Part shown: piece by piece, positions 48,334 through 58,104 of the stretch
Position numbering within the stretch: position 1 is the first letter of the stretch
Layout of the letters: every line of letters starts with the position of its first letter
Assembly: GCF_000766945.1 (NCBI RefSeq)
Contig: NZ_KN266207.1
Coordinates: 699,290 to 763,289, forward strand
Direction: 5' to 3'
Length of the DNA: 64,000 nt
Origin: Cellvibrio mixtus subsp. mixtus J3-8
GTDB taxonomy: Bacteria > Pseudomonadota > Gammaproteobacteria > Pseudomonadales > Cellvibrionaceae
Translations under genes and position numbers: made by a program
Notes under the pieces: generated by a model
Seen by the model: the letters and a program-made list of their open reading frames with translations, nothing else
What the model was told of the DNA's origin: nothing
Databases searched by the model: none

Positions 48334-48374
48334 TTAACGCTATTTATCTGAAAAACCAGAATCAATAGCGTTAA
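48334..48374. repeat. Inverted repeat between the Aer-like gene and bioA
   Basis: TTAACGCTATT and AATAGCGTTAA, a perfect 11-base pair, are separated by 19 bases that themselves can pair (TCTG / CAGA). It is downstream of the chemoreceptor and 52 bases upstream of bioA (both on the minus strand). No T-tract follows, so it could be an operator or an attenuated terminator. Confidence 0.5.
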
Positions 48375-48385
48375 TTATGCGGGTC

Positions 48386-49957
48386 CTAATTAAAGCGGAC
48401 GATTAAATCCAATTGCTTTTGGGACAGGAGATCCATTTCGCTGTTAAGCTCATCCGCAACACCAACTTCCTGTTGGGTTTGGTTGGAAATACTGGCAATT
48501 GACAGGGTGTTACGTTCAATTTCCATTGCCATGGATGATTGTTCTTCCGCTGCGGCGGCAATCTGGTGGGACATTTGATCAATCGCGTTTACCGAATCAG
48601 AGATGGACGTGAGAGCAGCATTTACATTACCCATTTCATTAACACTACGCTCGGCTAACGCCAGGCAATTTTTCATATTTGCACTGGCATCTTCGGTTGC
48701 TTTACCAAGGTTGCCGATAATTTGCTGGATATCGCCGGTAGATTCCTGGGTACGTTGCGCGAGCGAGCGAACTTCATCAGCAACTACGGCAAAGCCGCGA
48801 CCTTGTTCACCGGCACGGGCAGCTTCGATAGCCGCATTGAGCGCAAGTAAATTGGTTTGCTCGGCAATACCGCGAATGACATCAACGACGCTGGCAATTT
48901 TGCTGCTGTCCTCACTGAGTTTATTCAGAACATTACCCAAATTACTGACGGTTTTGGACAGGTCATCAATAGCCTGGCGTGCACCTTCAATAACATTATT
49001 GCCTTTGTTGACTTCATTGATAGCGGTACCGGTTGCGATGGATGTTTGGTTTGCACCATTGGCAACTTCCTGAACCGCTTGCGCCATTTGCTGCATGGCA
49101 TTGGCGACGCCGGCAGTTTCCTGTTGTTGCGCACTCATACCTTCATACGTTTTGCGTGCCTGATGGTGGGCTGCTTCAGCCTTATGTTGTAATTCGCGTG
49201 ATGATTCACCAAAGCGACCCAACGCAGTACGCAACCGTGATTTGATGGCGTGTTGTGCCAATTCGATTTCGCCCATTGCATCGCATCGGCCGGTGTAGAT
49301 GTAAGCCGCAAAAGGATCATTAATCGTATTGCGTGCCTCCTGTAGTGCCTGCGCAATACGGCCTTGCTGGAAAATCTGGGCAATGGTGCCGGTGACTGCC
49401 GCAATAATCAGGGCGCTAATAATTGAGCCGGTAGTCAACGAACTGGAAATCGCAGCGGCAATCAAAATCAACACCAGGCTACCCAGTGCTACCAAACTGC
49501 TGCTGCCATAAGTGCTCCGGAATTTTTCCATCGCTGAGTAAGCTGGCTTACCTTGATTTAACCGTTGGTATACCGCTTCCGCGCGACGCACCACGGCGGG
49601 GTCAGCTTTAACACGCACGGATTCGTAGCCATAGATCTGGCCGTTCTGGCGTAGTGGCGTAATGTAGGCGTCTACCCAATAGTGATCGCCATTCTTACAG
49701 CGATTTTTCACAATCCCCATCCAGGGTTTTCCGGCCTTCAATGCGGTCCACAACATTCCAAAGGCGGCGGGAGGCATTTGCGGGTGACGCAAGATGTTAT
49801 GCGGTTGCCCCAGGAGCTCTTCGTGGTTATAGCCGGAAATGCGGGAAAAGGTGGCGTTACAGAATTCAATATCGCCGCGCAGGTTAGAGGACGAAACAAT
49901 TTCATCCTGATTATTGAGGTGAATTTCGCGTCCGGTGACATGGCCGTTATTGCGCAT
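48386..49957 (-). CDS. Aer-like chemoreceptor with N-terminal PAS domain
   Basis: The 523-residue protein resembles the redox/aerotaxis receptor Aer. Residues about 15-120 form a PAS domain ([35 protein letters not shown]), which in Aer binds FAD. A hydrophobic segment lies around 150-200, followed by a HAMP-like part and the chemoreceptor signalling domain with [19 protein letters not shown]. No periplasmic sensor domain is present. FAD binding is inferred. The kinase and coupling genes are not in the window. Confidence 0.93.
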   Translation of the reverse strand: MRNNGHVTGREIHLNNQDEIVSSSNLRGDIEFCNATFSRISGYNHEELLGQPHNILRHPQMPPAAFGMLWTALKAGKPWMGIVKNRCKNGDHYWVDAYITPLRQNGQIYGYESVRVKADPAVVRRAEAVYQRLNQGKPAYSAMEKFRSTYGSSSLVALGSLVLILIAAAISSSLTTGSIISALIIAAVTGTIAQIFQQGRIAQALQEARNTINDPFAAYIYTGRCDAMGEIELAQHAIKSRLRTALGRFGESSRELQHKAEAAHHQARKTYEGMSAQQQETAGVANAMQQMAQAVQEVANGANQTSIATGTAINEVNKGNNVIEGARQAIDDLSKTVSNLGNVLNKLSEDSSKIASVVDVIRGIAEQTNLLALNAAIEAARAGEQGRGFAVVADEVRSLAQRTQESTGDIQQIIGNLGKATEDASANMKNCLALAERSVNEMGNVNAALTSISDSVNAIDQMSHQIAAAAEEQSSMAMEIERNTLSIASISNQTQQEVGVADELNSEMDLLSQKQLDLIVRFN

Positions 49958-50086
49958 ACGCAGATCCTGTTTTCAATAGCTAACTTCAAATAACAAATTT
50001 TTGGTGTAGCCAGCCAAAGGCTGGCATTTAAAGCCTAGCCCAAATTCGAGAAAGCTCTAGTAATTGTCTGATTTACTTATGAATTA

Positions 50087-50926
50087 TCAGGCAGCGGCGA
50101 AGCGTTTAAAGTCTTGCTGTGCGCCGCTTGCGCGCGCAAGTTCCTGCTCGCCGGTACTGCGAAATTGGGATTCATACAGAAATCGGGTCAGCGCTTCGCG
50201 CTTTTCCTCCTCAAGGTCCAGAAATTCAACGCTGACCTGGGTGTGGCGATAGGGGCTACGCCCCATCCGAAAGGCGCAAATGCGTGCTTTGCAGCGGATT
50301 TGCAATTCCTCATTCAGGTTAACTTCGCACAGCGGCAAAAGCGCACCATGGCGAAGAAAGGGAAGCAGGTTGCCGGCCACCATCAAACGCAAGCCACCGC
50401 TGGAAATATCCTGCAATGTCCCGAAGCTGGGCTCTTGTCCCAAGGTGCGAATTTTTACGCTTAACGGTGATTGGTGACCGATGGCATAACGCGGCGCACT
50501 ACGTCTTGGGGTATAGGCAGCGAACTCGGGCAATTCAATTGCAAAGCCAGCTGCACCGTAGTTTGAACCCAGCGCGACAACCGGAGCGCGAATAACCAAT
50601 TGTTCGCCATTGCGGTGGTGGCGCAGGGTAACGTCGTCCCCCGCATCCAGGATCAATTGTTGCGGGAATAAGTCATCCAGCCATAACAGGCCGCGTTCGA
50701 TATCGATAGCGAGGATCATACTTTGATAGACACGGCTGGCAGTGCTGATCTTCACTTCCAGTAGTTGCCGGTTTTTTTGCAGCTCCCACAGCGGAAGATA
50801 CTGGTCAGGGATGTGGATATCGGCTGATAAACCTGCCTCTCCGAAGATAGCACCAGTCGGAGCGCCGACTTTGGCATCGCCGGTTTTGGGCGCACTTTTC
50901 TTGAAAAGTTTATCGAACAACGACAT
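50087..50926 (-). CDS. PilZ-domain protein, YcgR-like flagellar brake
   Basis: The 279-residue protein has an N-terminal YcgR-like beta domain (about 55-155) and a C-terminal PilZ domain carrying the cyclic-di-GMP residues: RRSAPRYAI (RxxxR) and DISSGGLRL (DxSxxG). It should sense c-di-GMP and alter motility or another output. The start at 50926 has GAGGAG about 7 bases upstream; a longer frame to 50968 is ignored. The first 45 residues are Lys/Ala/Gly-rich and probably flexible. Neighbour of an Aer-like receptor, consistent with motility control. Confidence 0.9.
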   Translation of the reverse strand: MSLFDKLFKKSAPKTGDAKVGAPTGAIFGEAGLSADIHIPDQYLPLWELQKNRQLLEVKISTASRVYQSMILAIDIERGLLWLDDLFPQQLILDAGDDVTLRHHRNGEQLVIRAPVVALGSNYGAAGFAIELPEFAAYTPRRSAPRYAIGHQSPLSVKIRTLGQEPSFGTLQDISSGGLRLMVAGNLLPFLRHGALLPLCEVNLNEELQIRCKARICAFRMGRSPYRHTQVSVEFLDLEEEKREALTRFLYESQFRSTGEQELARASGAQQDFKRFAAA

Positions 50927-51244
50927 TTGTATCTCCTCGCGGCAATTATTCTCCCCTTGAACTGGCAATTCGGGGTGCTCAACAGGGTAGGAGCAAGCCG
51001 TGTGCCAGAGAAGCCAGTAACCGGAATTAGCAACAGGCGACCATTATTACTGTATTTTTAAGACGGATTTGCTTTTATTTTGTTCAAACTGCATTGATAG
51101 CAATAATCGAGTGGTGTGCCTTGAATAATAGACCGGCAAGTGATTGCCACATGGCCGACTGATTTCCTCTTGCGGGTAAAATCCGTACAATGCGCGCCTC
51201 GCCGGTTTGCCGCGCGGTTTTGCCTAATTTGTGAGCCTTACCCC

Positions 51245-52144
51245 ATGAAAGAATTAAACGAACGTAAAGATCGCCTTGAATTCAATAAGTTGCAGAAACG
51301 CCTGCGTCGCCTGACCGGTTCTGCGATTGTCGATTACGGCATGATTGAAGATGGCGATAAGGTAATGGTGTGCTTGTCCGGGGGTAAGGATTCCTACACC
51401 ATGCTGGATATCCTGCTGAGCTTGCAAAAAACTGCTCCAATTTCGTTCGAGCTGGTTGCGGTCAATATGGACCAGAAACAGCCGGGCTTTCCTGAACATA
51501 TCCTTCCGCAGTACTTAACGGAGTTGGGTGTGCCGTTCCATATTATCGAGCGCGATACCTATAGCATTGTTAAGGAAGTTGTCCCTGAAGGTAAAACTAC
51601 GTGTGGCCTCTGTTCCCGTTTACGCCGCGGTACGCTGTATGGATTTGCCGATGAAATTGGGGCCACAAAAATTGCATTGGGACATCATCGCGACGACATT
51701 ATCGAAACTTTGTTTTTGAATATGTTTTACGGCGGAAAAATTAAAGCCATGCCACCCAAATTGCTATCTGACGATAAACGCAACATCGTGATTCGCCCAT
51801 TGGCATATTGCGCCGAAGAAGACATCGCACATTTTGCTGAATTAAAAGGCTTTCCAATTATTCCGTGCAACCTCTGTGGTTCGCAGGAAAACCTACAGCG
51901 CCAAGTGGTAAAGGACATGCTGCACCAGTGGGAGCGTCAGTATCCTGGCCGTACCGAAACTATTTTTTCTGCAATACGCAATGTGCAGCCTTCACAATTA
52001 GCCGATTTAAAATTATTTGATTTTTTAAATCTGGAATCGCAACAAGCAGGGGATTCTGATAATGACGAATCTTGTGGAATTTCACCACAAGCAATGCGTC
52101 GCGATGAGGGTGTTCAATTTATGGATGTTCTCGATATTCAATAA
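51245..52144 (+). CDS. ttcA: tRNA 2-thiocytidine biosynthesis protein TtcA
   Basis: TtcA thiolates cytidine-32 of certain tRNAs using ATP and a 4Fe-4S cluster. The 299-residue product has the PP-loop SGGKDS (about 52-57), the two cluster cysteines in [10 protein letters not shown], and the later pair in PCNLCGSQ. The ATG at 51245 opens the conserved region; upstream in-frame sequence is not protein-like. A lone gene divergent from the PilZ gene. Confidence 0.96.
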   Translation: MKELNERKDRLEFNKLQKRLRRLTGSAIVDYGMIEDGDKVMVCLSGGKDSYTMLDILLSLQKTAPISFELVAVNMDQKQPGFPEHILPQYLTELGVPFHIIERDTYSIVKEVVPEGKTTCGLCSRLRRGTLYGFADEIGATKIALGHHRDDIIETLFLNMFYGGKIKAMPPKLLSDDKRNIVIRPLAYCAEEDIAHFAELKGFPIIPCNLCGSQENLQRQVVKDMLHQWERQYPGRTETIFSAIRNVQPSQLADLKLFDFLNLESQQAGDSDNDESCGISPQAMRRDEGVQFMDVLDIQ

Positions 52145-52173
52145 TTATTTTCAAGCCTCTATCATTTCCAGGC

Positions 52174-52680
52174 TCAGGCAACCAGTTTTTGGTTGTCTGT
52201 TTCAAAAACAGAAGTGCGATAAGTTGCAATAAAGTCTTCAATGTTGCGTACACAGTGTGTTCCATTATCAAAATGTGTAGCCCACAGTTGTGCAAGATTA
52301 TTTACTGCTGCTGTTTTACTTGTATCAACATCATTAGCGCGATAAAGCATCCATGCAATTGCTGTTGCATAACTTAAATTGCTAATCAACTCAGCATGAG
52401 GGTGTTTAAGAAATTGCTGTTGGCTCGCAAATCCGCGCACCCGCGATGCGAGGTCTGGATATTGGATGAGATATTTATCCCATACTTCTATATGTTTTTC
52501 TGCGGTAATACGATAAATCCCTAAACCCTGTGTCTGCGTACAGAAGCATTGTTGGCCAAGCTGCGATTCCTGCGCAGCAGTCCCTGTTAACAAATTTTCT
52601 GCCATTTCCGAATAATCCCCAATCGATTCCAGGCAGGGTTTAATAATCAATTGGCGTAGGTCACTCACATAGATACCCAT
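52174..52680 (-). CDS. Protein resembling phage lysozyme-fold proteins
   Basis: The 168-residue product contains a stretch around a likely catalytic Glu (GTAAQESQLGQ, Glu38) followed by QGLGIYRITAEKH and LASRVRGFASQQ. This pattern resembles a family of small phage-encoded proteins with a lysozyme-like fold. There is no signal peptide. I recall the resemblance from memory, so the family is tentative. It stands alone, convergent with ttcA and not accompanied by phage genes, so it may be a domesticated or stranded phage gene. Confidence 0.55.
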   Translation of the reverse strand: MGIYVSDLRQLIIKPCLESIGDYSEMAENLLTGTAAQESQLGQQCFCTQTQGLGIYRITAEKHIEVWDKYLIQYPDLASRVRGFASQQQFLKHPHAELISNLSYATAIAWMLYRANDVDTSKTAAVNNLAQLWATHFDNGTHCVRNIEDFIATYRTSVFETDNQKLVA

Positions 52681-53014
52681 AACTACCTCACTGCTCCATT
52701 TTTTGTCACAAGCATGCCCAGTTTGTCAGCGTTGTTAAAACAACTATGGCTTATGGCGGCGTCAAAAAAACAAACTCACGCGCTCTTTAGTCGGTAACAG
52801 CATAAGTCACGCCAACTTTTATGTGGGCCCGGCAATCTGTGATCGACTGCCTGATTCGATTTTGAACTTCCATCTCTTCCTGAATTTATTATGGTTCAGG
52901 TGCCATCGTTGCTCGAAATAATTTGTTTCAAAAACGAATTTATTAATAAGCGAAATATCTAAAATCCGATGGCTATACTTGACGTTAACGCGAATTGAAA
53001 ACAGGAGTTTTTTT
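52681..53014 (+). promoter_or_regulatory. Divergent upstream region of ald
   Basis: These 334 bases hold no gene I can support. A -10-like TATACT (52974-52979) lies 36 bases before the ald start without a good -35, suggesting activator dependence; Lrp-type activation is usual for ald genes. A small GTTGTT-AAAA-CAAC hairpin is near 52731-52745. Confidence 0.4.
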
Positions 53015-54124
53015 ATGCGTATCGGAATCCCCAAAGAAATCAAAAGTGGTGAGAACCGTGTGGCGCTTACGCCAGCTGGCGTTATTGAATTGCGCGCACT
53101 CGGGCACGAAGTCTTTGTCACACAGGGTGCAGGAACCGCCGCTGGTTTTAGTGATGCACTGTATTTACAGGCCGGTGCGATACTTTGCGAATCAGTGGCG
53201 AGTATTTATGACGCGGCAGAGCTGATTGTTAAAGTGAAAGAGCCGCAAGTACAAGAATATGCATTCCTTACAAATCGCCATTGCCTTTTTACTTATTTAC
53301 ATCTGGCCGCTAATCGTTCCTTAACAAATGCGTTACTTGCATCAGGTGCGAGCTGCATCGCTTACGAAACCCTTACTGATACCCACGGGCGCTTACCCTT
53401 GTTAGCTCCCATGTCGGAAATCGCGGGCCGGATGGCTGTGCAGGCCGGCGCCCATCACCTCGAAGCAGCGCAAGGTGGAAAAGGGGTATTGCTAGGCGGT
53501 ATTCCCGGTGTTGCCCCGGCCAGTGTTTTGATTCTGGGGGGCGGTGTGGTCGGTGCGAACGCGGCGGCGATGGCAGTTGGATTGGGGGCGCAAGTGCGAG
53601 TGATGGATAAATCTATCGCGCGCCTGCGTTATTTGGATGATTTATGGCGTGGGCGCGTCATATGTGAATATGCTGTCCAGGAGCGGGTCAATGCATGTGC
53701 AATCGCAGCTGATTTGGTGATTGGGAGTGTGCTTAACACTGGCGCCAGTGCCCCCAAGCTTCTTAATCGTCAACTCATTCGGCAAATGGAGGCGGGGAGT
53801 GTGTTGGTAGACGTGGCGATAGACCAGGGCGGGTGCTTTGAAACGTCCTTGCCTACGACCCACCAGGATCCAACTTATGTCGATGAAGGCATTATTCATT
53901 ATTGTGTCGCAAACATTCCCAGTGCTGTGGGGCGAACCTCTACATTAGGCCTGACCAATGCCACGCTTGCCTATATTCTACGCCTGGCTGATGAGGGTTT
54001 AACCTGCTTGAAATACGATGCCGGATTCCGTGCCGGGTTAAATATCCATGCCGGTCAGCTTACCCACAGCGGCGTAGCCAACTCATTTGGACTGTTGGCC
54101 AAAGATCCATTGGCGTTACTCTAA
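53015..54124 (+). CDS. ald: Alanine dehydrogenase
   Basis: It interconverts L-alanine and pyruvate plus ammonia with NAD. The 369-residue product has the family start MRIGIPKEIKSGENRVALTP, the Lys/His catalytic region (VKVKEPQ, FTYLHLAAN) and the NAD-binding GGGVVGANAA. An AGGAG ribosome site lies 7 bases before the ATG; a longer frame upstream is not used. Sometimes such proteins are called AlaDH/PNT family; the length and lack of a transhydrogenase domain fit AlaDH. Confidence 0.95.
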   Translation: MRIGIPKEIKSGENRVALTPAGVIELRALGHEVFVTQGAGTAAGFSDALYLQAGAILCESVASIYDAAELIVKVKEPQVQEYAFLTNRHCLFTYLHLAANRSLTNALLASGASCIAYETLTDTHGRLPLLAPMSEIAGRMAVQAGAHHLEAAQGGKGVLLGGIPGVAPASVLILGGGVVGANAAAMAVGLGAQVRVMDKSIARLRYLDDLWRGRVICEYAVQERVNACAIAADLVIGSVLNTGASAPKLLNRQLIRQMEAGSVLVDVAIDQGGCFETSLPTTHQDPTYVDEGIIHYCVANIPSAVGRTSTLGLTNATLAYILRLADEGLTCLKYDAGFRAGLNIHAGQLTHSGVANSFGLLAKDPLALL

Positions 54125-54303
54125 AATCACTTTTTTACCGCAGATAAAATCGCAGCGCTATAGAAAATAACACTATAGATTTGGGCGCCTTGGATAATAT
54201 TGATCTATACTCCTGCCAAGTCAGTCACGTTATAGCTGCCGGGGATAAATGCGTCCCCCAACACCAATAATTATTCCCCCCAGCGCCCGGAAAACTTAGG
54301 TCA

Positions 54304-56742
54304 ATGAGAGATAAAGCCCCGTCCTTTTTTAATGGCATCTCTTTCCAGCTTGCCAAAATAAGTATTATTTTGGCGTTTGTGCTGAGCTTTTTATTGAGTT
54401 CAGTCCAGCTTTACCTGGATTTCCTCAACCAGGAAAAAGAACTCGAATCACTGATTGATCGCGTCGTTAAAGTCGCAACGCCTCCTGCCGTTCGTTCAGT
54501 CTCCACCCTTGACGATGAGCTTTCTTACGAAGTAGTCAATGGATTACTGCGCTATGGTTTTATTTATGAAGTTGTTATTTATGATGATACCGGCAATGTT
54601 CTGGCGCAGGGCAGCAGTACCCGGCCAGAAGTAAAAACCCGTTGGCTCACCAGTAAAATTACTGATAACACGCGCGAGTACACTGAAAACTTATTATTGC
54701 CCGGTTATACCGACGGTACTTCCGGCAGTATTCGTTTTTCCGTAGATATGGATCTTGCATTGGAAGGTTTTTATAACCGTTCCAAAACAGCGCTTTTCAC
54801 TGGTTTGTTGCGCAATATGATTTTGGTATTGTTGCTGTTTGTGGTGTGTTACTACACCCTGACCAAACCATTGGTGCGCTTATCGCGCGAGATCAATAAT
54901 ATTAATCCCGATCATCCCGGCGTTAATCGCCTGACGCAATTGCCTGCCCATCGCAAAGATGAATTGGCCCAGCTAATCGCCAGCTCCAATCAATTATTGG
55001 ATGTTGTTGAATTATCCCTCGCCAAGCGGCGCGCCGTGGAATTGGCGCTGCGTAAAAGTGAAGAGCATTTGCGCCAGATTATTGATCATCTTCCGGTAAT
55101 GATCGGAGCGCGTAATATCGCTGGTTATTATTTGTTTGCTAACAAAGCCCTTGCGAATGAATTGGGTTATACCCCTGAGCAAATGCGCAATTTGCATGTG
55201 CGGCAATTGTTGAAAAACTCGGTGTTTGATATCGATACCATGTTGCAAAACGATTACCGTGTTATTCGTGGCAACGAAGAACTGGATGTGATTGAAGAGC
55301 GTTTTGTTACTGCAACCGGCAAGCAATTATTTTTGCAAACCCACATTATGCCGCTGGCATTTTACGATGAGAAAGTTGCACTTATTGTTTCGGTAGATAT
55401 TACCGAACGGAAAAATGCGCAAGCAAAAATGGAATTTATGGCTCACCACGATGCGCTTACCGGCTTACCCAATCGTGTGCAATTAGTGGAGCGTTTGGAG
55501 CATGAATTGCGTCGTGCAGAGCGCCACGGTTATTTTGGTGCGGTATTGTTTATCGACCTTGATCAATTCAAGACAATCAACGATTCGCTTGGGCATCCTG
55601 TAGGTGACCGCGTGCTCGAAGTGGTTGCCTCTCGCTTGCAACAATCTGTGCGTGAAGAGGATCTGGTTGCGCGTTTGAGTGGTGATGAGTTTGTAGTTGT
55701 GCTCACCGTGCTTGATCAAAATATTGAAACTGCCGCGTTGCGTGCAGGCGAAATCAGCGAAAAGATTCGCTCAATTATTTCCCAGCCTTACATGTACGAC
55801 AATATGGAATTGCGTGTGACCTGTAGCGTTGGTGTTGTGGTTTATCCGGATAAAAATAATTCAGTGCACGAATTGCTGCGTTACGCCGATACCGCTATGT
55901 ATCAAGTAAAAGAAAAAGGCCGCGATTCCATTGAGTTCTTTAACGAAGAAATGGCAGATAAAGTCAGTCGCCAACTGACAATGGAAGGCGATTTGCATCG
56001 CGCCCTTGAAGAGGGGCATTTCCAACTTTATTACCAACCCAAAATTGATATTAAAACCAATAATGTTGTAGGTGCAGAAGCATTATTACGCTGGCACCAT
56101 CCCACCAAAGGCATGGTGTCACCGGTGGAGTTTATTCCGGTGCTGGAAACTTCCGGCATGATTATCGAAGTCGGGCAATGGGTATTGGAAGATGCCTGTA
56201 AAACCCTGGTGAAATGGCATGTGTCCGGTTTGTGGAAGCCGGGTATGCGCTTGAGTATTAACATCAGCCCACGGCAATTTCGCCGCGCCGCATTTGTGGA
56301 TGACGTTATTACAACCCTGGAAAAATATCCGATTCCGGAAAATTCATTGGATATGGAAATTACGGAGGGTATTGTGATCCAGCGCGTGGATGACGCGATT
56401 GCAACTATGACCACCCTCAGTGAGCGTGGCATCAGTTTTTCACTGGATGACTTTGGTACCGGCTATTCATCTATCAGTTATCTGAAGCGTTTGCCGGTAA
56501 GTACATTGAAAATTGATAAAGGTTTTGTGCGCGATATTATAGAAGATCGCAACGATCGCGTGCTGGTAGAAACCATTATTACCATGGGCCGTTTGTTGGA
56601 TATGGAATTGGTTGCTGAAGGTGTTGAAGAAGCTGAACAATTGGCAATTTTGAAATCGTTTGGCTGCGATTATTACCAGGGTTATTTATCCAGCCAACCG
56701 GTACCTATCGAAAAATTTGAAGTGTTTCTTGAACAAGAATAA
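54304..56742 (+). CDS. Membrane-bound diguanylate cyclase/phosphodiesterase with PAS domain
   Basis: The 812-residue protein has two membrane helices (about 18-38 and 170-190) enclosing a periplasmic sensor region. A short linker, a PAS domain (about 255-375), a GGDEF domain (about 380-545) and an EAL domain (about 560-810) follow. The cyclase signature is SGDEF (459-463), a common functional variant of GGDEF. The EAL motif is intact (EALLRW, 592-597) with downstream DDFGTGYSS and KIDKGFV, so c-di-GMP hydrolysis is likely. Either activity may dominate. It connects to the PilZ protein at 50 kb as a possible c-di-GMP source. Confidence 0.95.
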   Translation: MRDKAPSFFNGISFQLAKISIILAFVLSFLLSSVQLYLDFLNQEKELESLIDRVVKVATPPAVRSVSTLDDELSYEVVNGLLRYGFIYEVVIYDDTGNVLAQGSSTRPEVKTRWLTSKITDNTREYTENLLLPGYTDGTSGSIRFSVDMDLALEGFYNRSKTALFTGLLRNMILVLLLFVVCYYTLTKPLVRLSREINNINPDHPGVNRLTQLPAHRKDELAQLIASSNQLLDVVELSLAKRRAVELALRKSEEHLRQIIDHLPVMIGARNIAGYYLFANKALANELGYTPEQMRNLHVRQLLKNSVFDIDTMLQNDYRVIRGNEELDVIEERFVTATGKQLFLQTHIMPLAFYDEKVALIVSVDITERKNAQAKMEFMAHHDALTGLPNRVQLVERLEHELRRAERHGYFGAVLFIDLDQFKTINDSLGHPVGDRVLEVVASRLQQSVREEDLVARLSGDEFVVVLTVLDQNIETAALRAGEISEKIRSIISQPYMYDNMELRVTCSVGVVVYPDKNNSVHELLRYADTAMYQVKEKGRDSIEFFNEEMADKVSRQLTMEGDLHRALEEGHFQLYYQPKIDIKTNNVVGAEALLRWHHPTKGMVSPVEFIPVLETSGMIIEVGQWVLEDACKTLVKWHVSGLWKPGMRLSINISPRQFRRAAFVDDVITTLEKYPIPENSLDMEITEGIVIQRVDDAIATMTTLSERGISFSLDDFGTGYSSISYLKRLPVSTLKIDKGFVRDIIEDRNDRVLVETIITMGRLLDMELVAEGVEEAEQLAILKSFGCDYYQGYLSSQPVPIEKFEVFLEQE

Positions 56743-56806
56743 TTTTATCTTTTATAAAATAATGCCCTGAATATTCCTCCCTTTTGAATGAGAGGCAACA
56801 AAATGT

Positions 56807-57517
56807 TTAAAACAATCGTCCCAATAAATAGGGAATTGCTGTTTCGACCCGCATAATTCGCCTGCCTAAATGCACTGCATCAAAACCGATTTTTTTCAAT
56901 AGATCAATTTCATAAGCTATAAAACCACCCTCAGGGCCAACTGCCAAACTTAACGCGTAATTGATATTGCGTGGGCATTCGGCATCTGTGTAAGGGTGTG
57001 CAACCAAAGCGGTGGTGTTGGCAATAATGCCAGGTAATTCATCTTCCACAAAAGGTTTAAAGCGTTTGTGCAAATGCACCAGTGGTAATCGTGTATCACA
57101 ACCTTGTTCCAGCCCCAACACTAATTGCTCATGAATCGCTTCCGGTTCCAGAAAAGGTGTTTGCCAGTAACTTTTTTCTACCCGATAAGAATTAATCAAA
57201 TGTAACTCTTTTACGCCCAGGGTGGCGATGGTTTGAAAAATACGTCGCAACATTTTCGGGCGGGGTAAACCCAGTACTAGCTTTAGTGGTAATGCTGCTG
57301 GTGGTTCCTCGGTGAGGTCCAGTTCCAGTTCCAGTTCTGTTTCATTAATACGCAGCAGGGTGCCGTTGCCCATATTCCCATTCAATAGGCCGACCTTATA
57401 GGTTTCACCCGCATTTGCCCCATGAACCTCGCGGATGTGAGCCAAACGGCGCGCATCGCGAATCAGTGCGCGAGTGGGTGATAGTAAATCATCGTGTGTG
57501 AGCAAAATCAGGTTCAT
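56807..57517 (-). CDS. rsmE: 16S rRNA m3U1498 methyltransferase RsmE
   Basis: This SPOUT-class enzyme methylates U1498 of 16S rRNA with SAM. The 236-residue protein has the N-terminal PUA-like part (VGLLNGNMGNGTLL) and the C-terminal knot with LAVGPEGGF and the final HLGRRIMRVETAIPYLL. The start is set at the ATG 57517; a TTG three codons upstream is less likely. It is convergent with the c-di-GMP protein. Confidence 0.95.
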   Translation of the reverse strand: MNLILLTHDDLLSPTRALIRDARRLAHIREVHGANAGETYKVGLLNGNMGNGTLLRINETELELELDLTEEPPAALPLKLVLGLPRPKMLRRIFQTIATLGVKELHLINSYRVEKSYWQTPFLEPEAIHEQLVLGLEQGCDTRLPLVHLHKRFKPFVEDELPGIIANTTALVAHPYTDAECPRNINYALSLAVGPEGGFIAYEIDLLKKIGFDAVHLGRRIMRVETAIPYLLGRLF

Positions 57518-58104
57518 AGCAGTCAAGATAAAGATAGGTCAAATTGGTTGCCGGCAGGCATTGTAACTGTTTGCATCTCAACTGTGGAACAAATGAAAGA
57601 AAACTGATTCGGTGTTGAAAGGCAGTCAGCAAGAGAACTGCTGATGAGTACAATTTTTACTTCCAACAGATGAGATCTGAACCAATAAAAATTCCTTGCA
57701 GTAAACCATGAATTTCTGAGGGTGTGAAAAGTAAATGATAACGCTATTTGTCTTCATGAATAAATTTACAAAACTAATCAATTAACTTCCTTTGCTTTTC
57801 TTGACGCCTAACCTTTCTTTGCTAATCTCGAATGGCAAGAAGAAATTAACGGTAAACATGGATAGGATTTTAGTTGAATATTGTTGGCAGGAATTGATGG
57901 ATGTTGACGGTTTAAAAACGTCTCTCCCTATATTTATAGGGTTATGCATTGCTACCTCTATTTTGTAGTTTCTATTGTAGTTCCTATCCTATTATCCTGA
58001 TTAATTTATTGCGATGAGCAAATATCCTTATGTCATTTCAAGGTTTTTGAAATGCAAGTATGGGTATTTTAATTTTTTAGATTAGTAGTTATAGGATTTT
58101 TACT
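57518..58104 (+). promoter_or_regulatory. Long AT-rich upstream region of the PPC-like gene
   Basis: Of these 587 bases, a TTGACG-N16-TAATCT promoter-like pair lies at 57801-57828. A 36-codon frame (57859-57969, starting MDRILVEYC) follows it but has no ribosome site. Otherwise I see no gene. The start of the next gene has AGGA 6 bases upstream. Confidence 0.35.
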
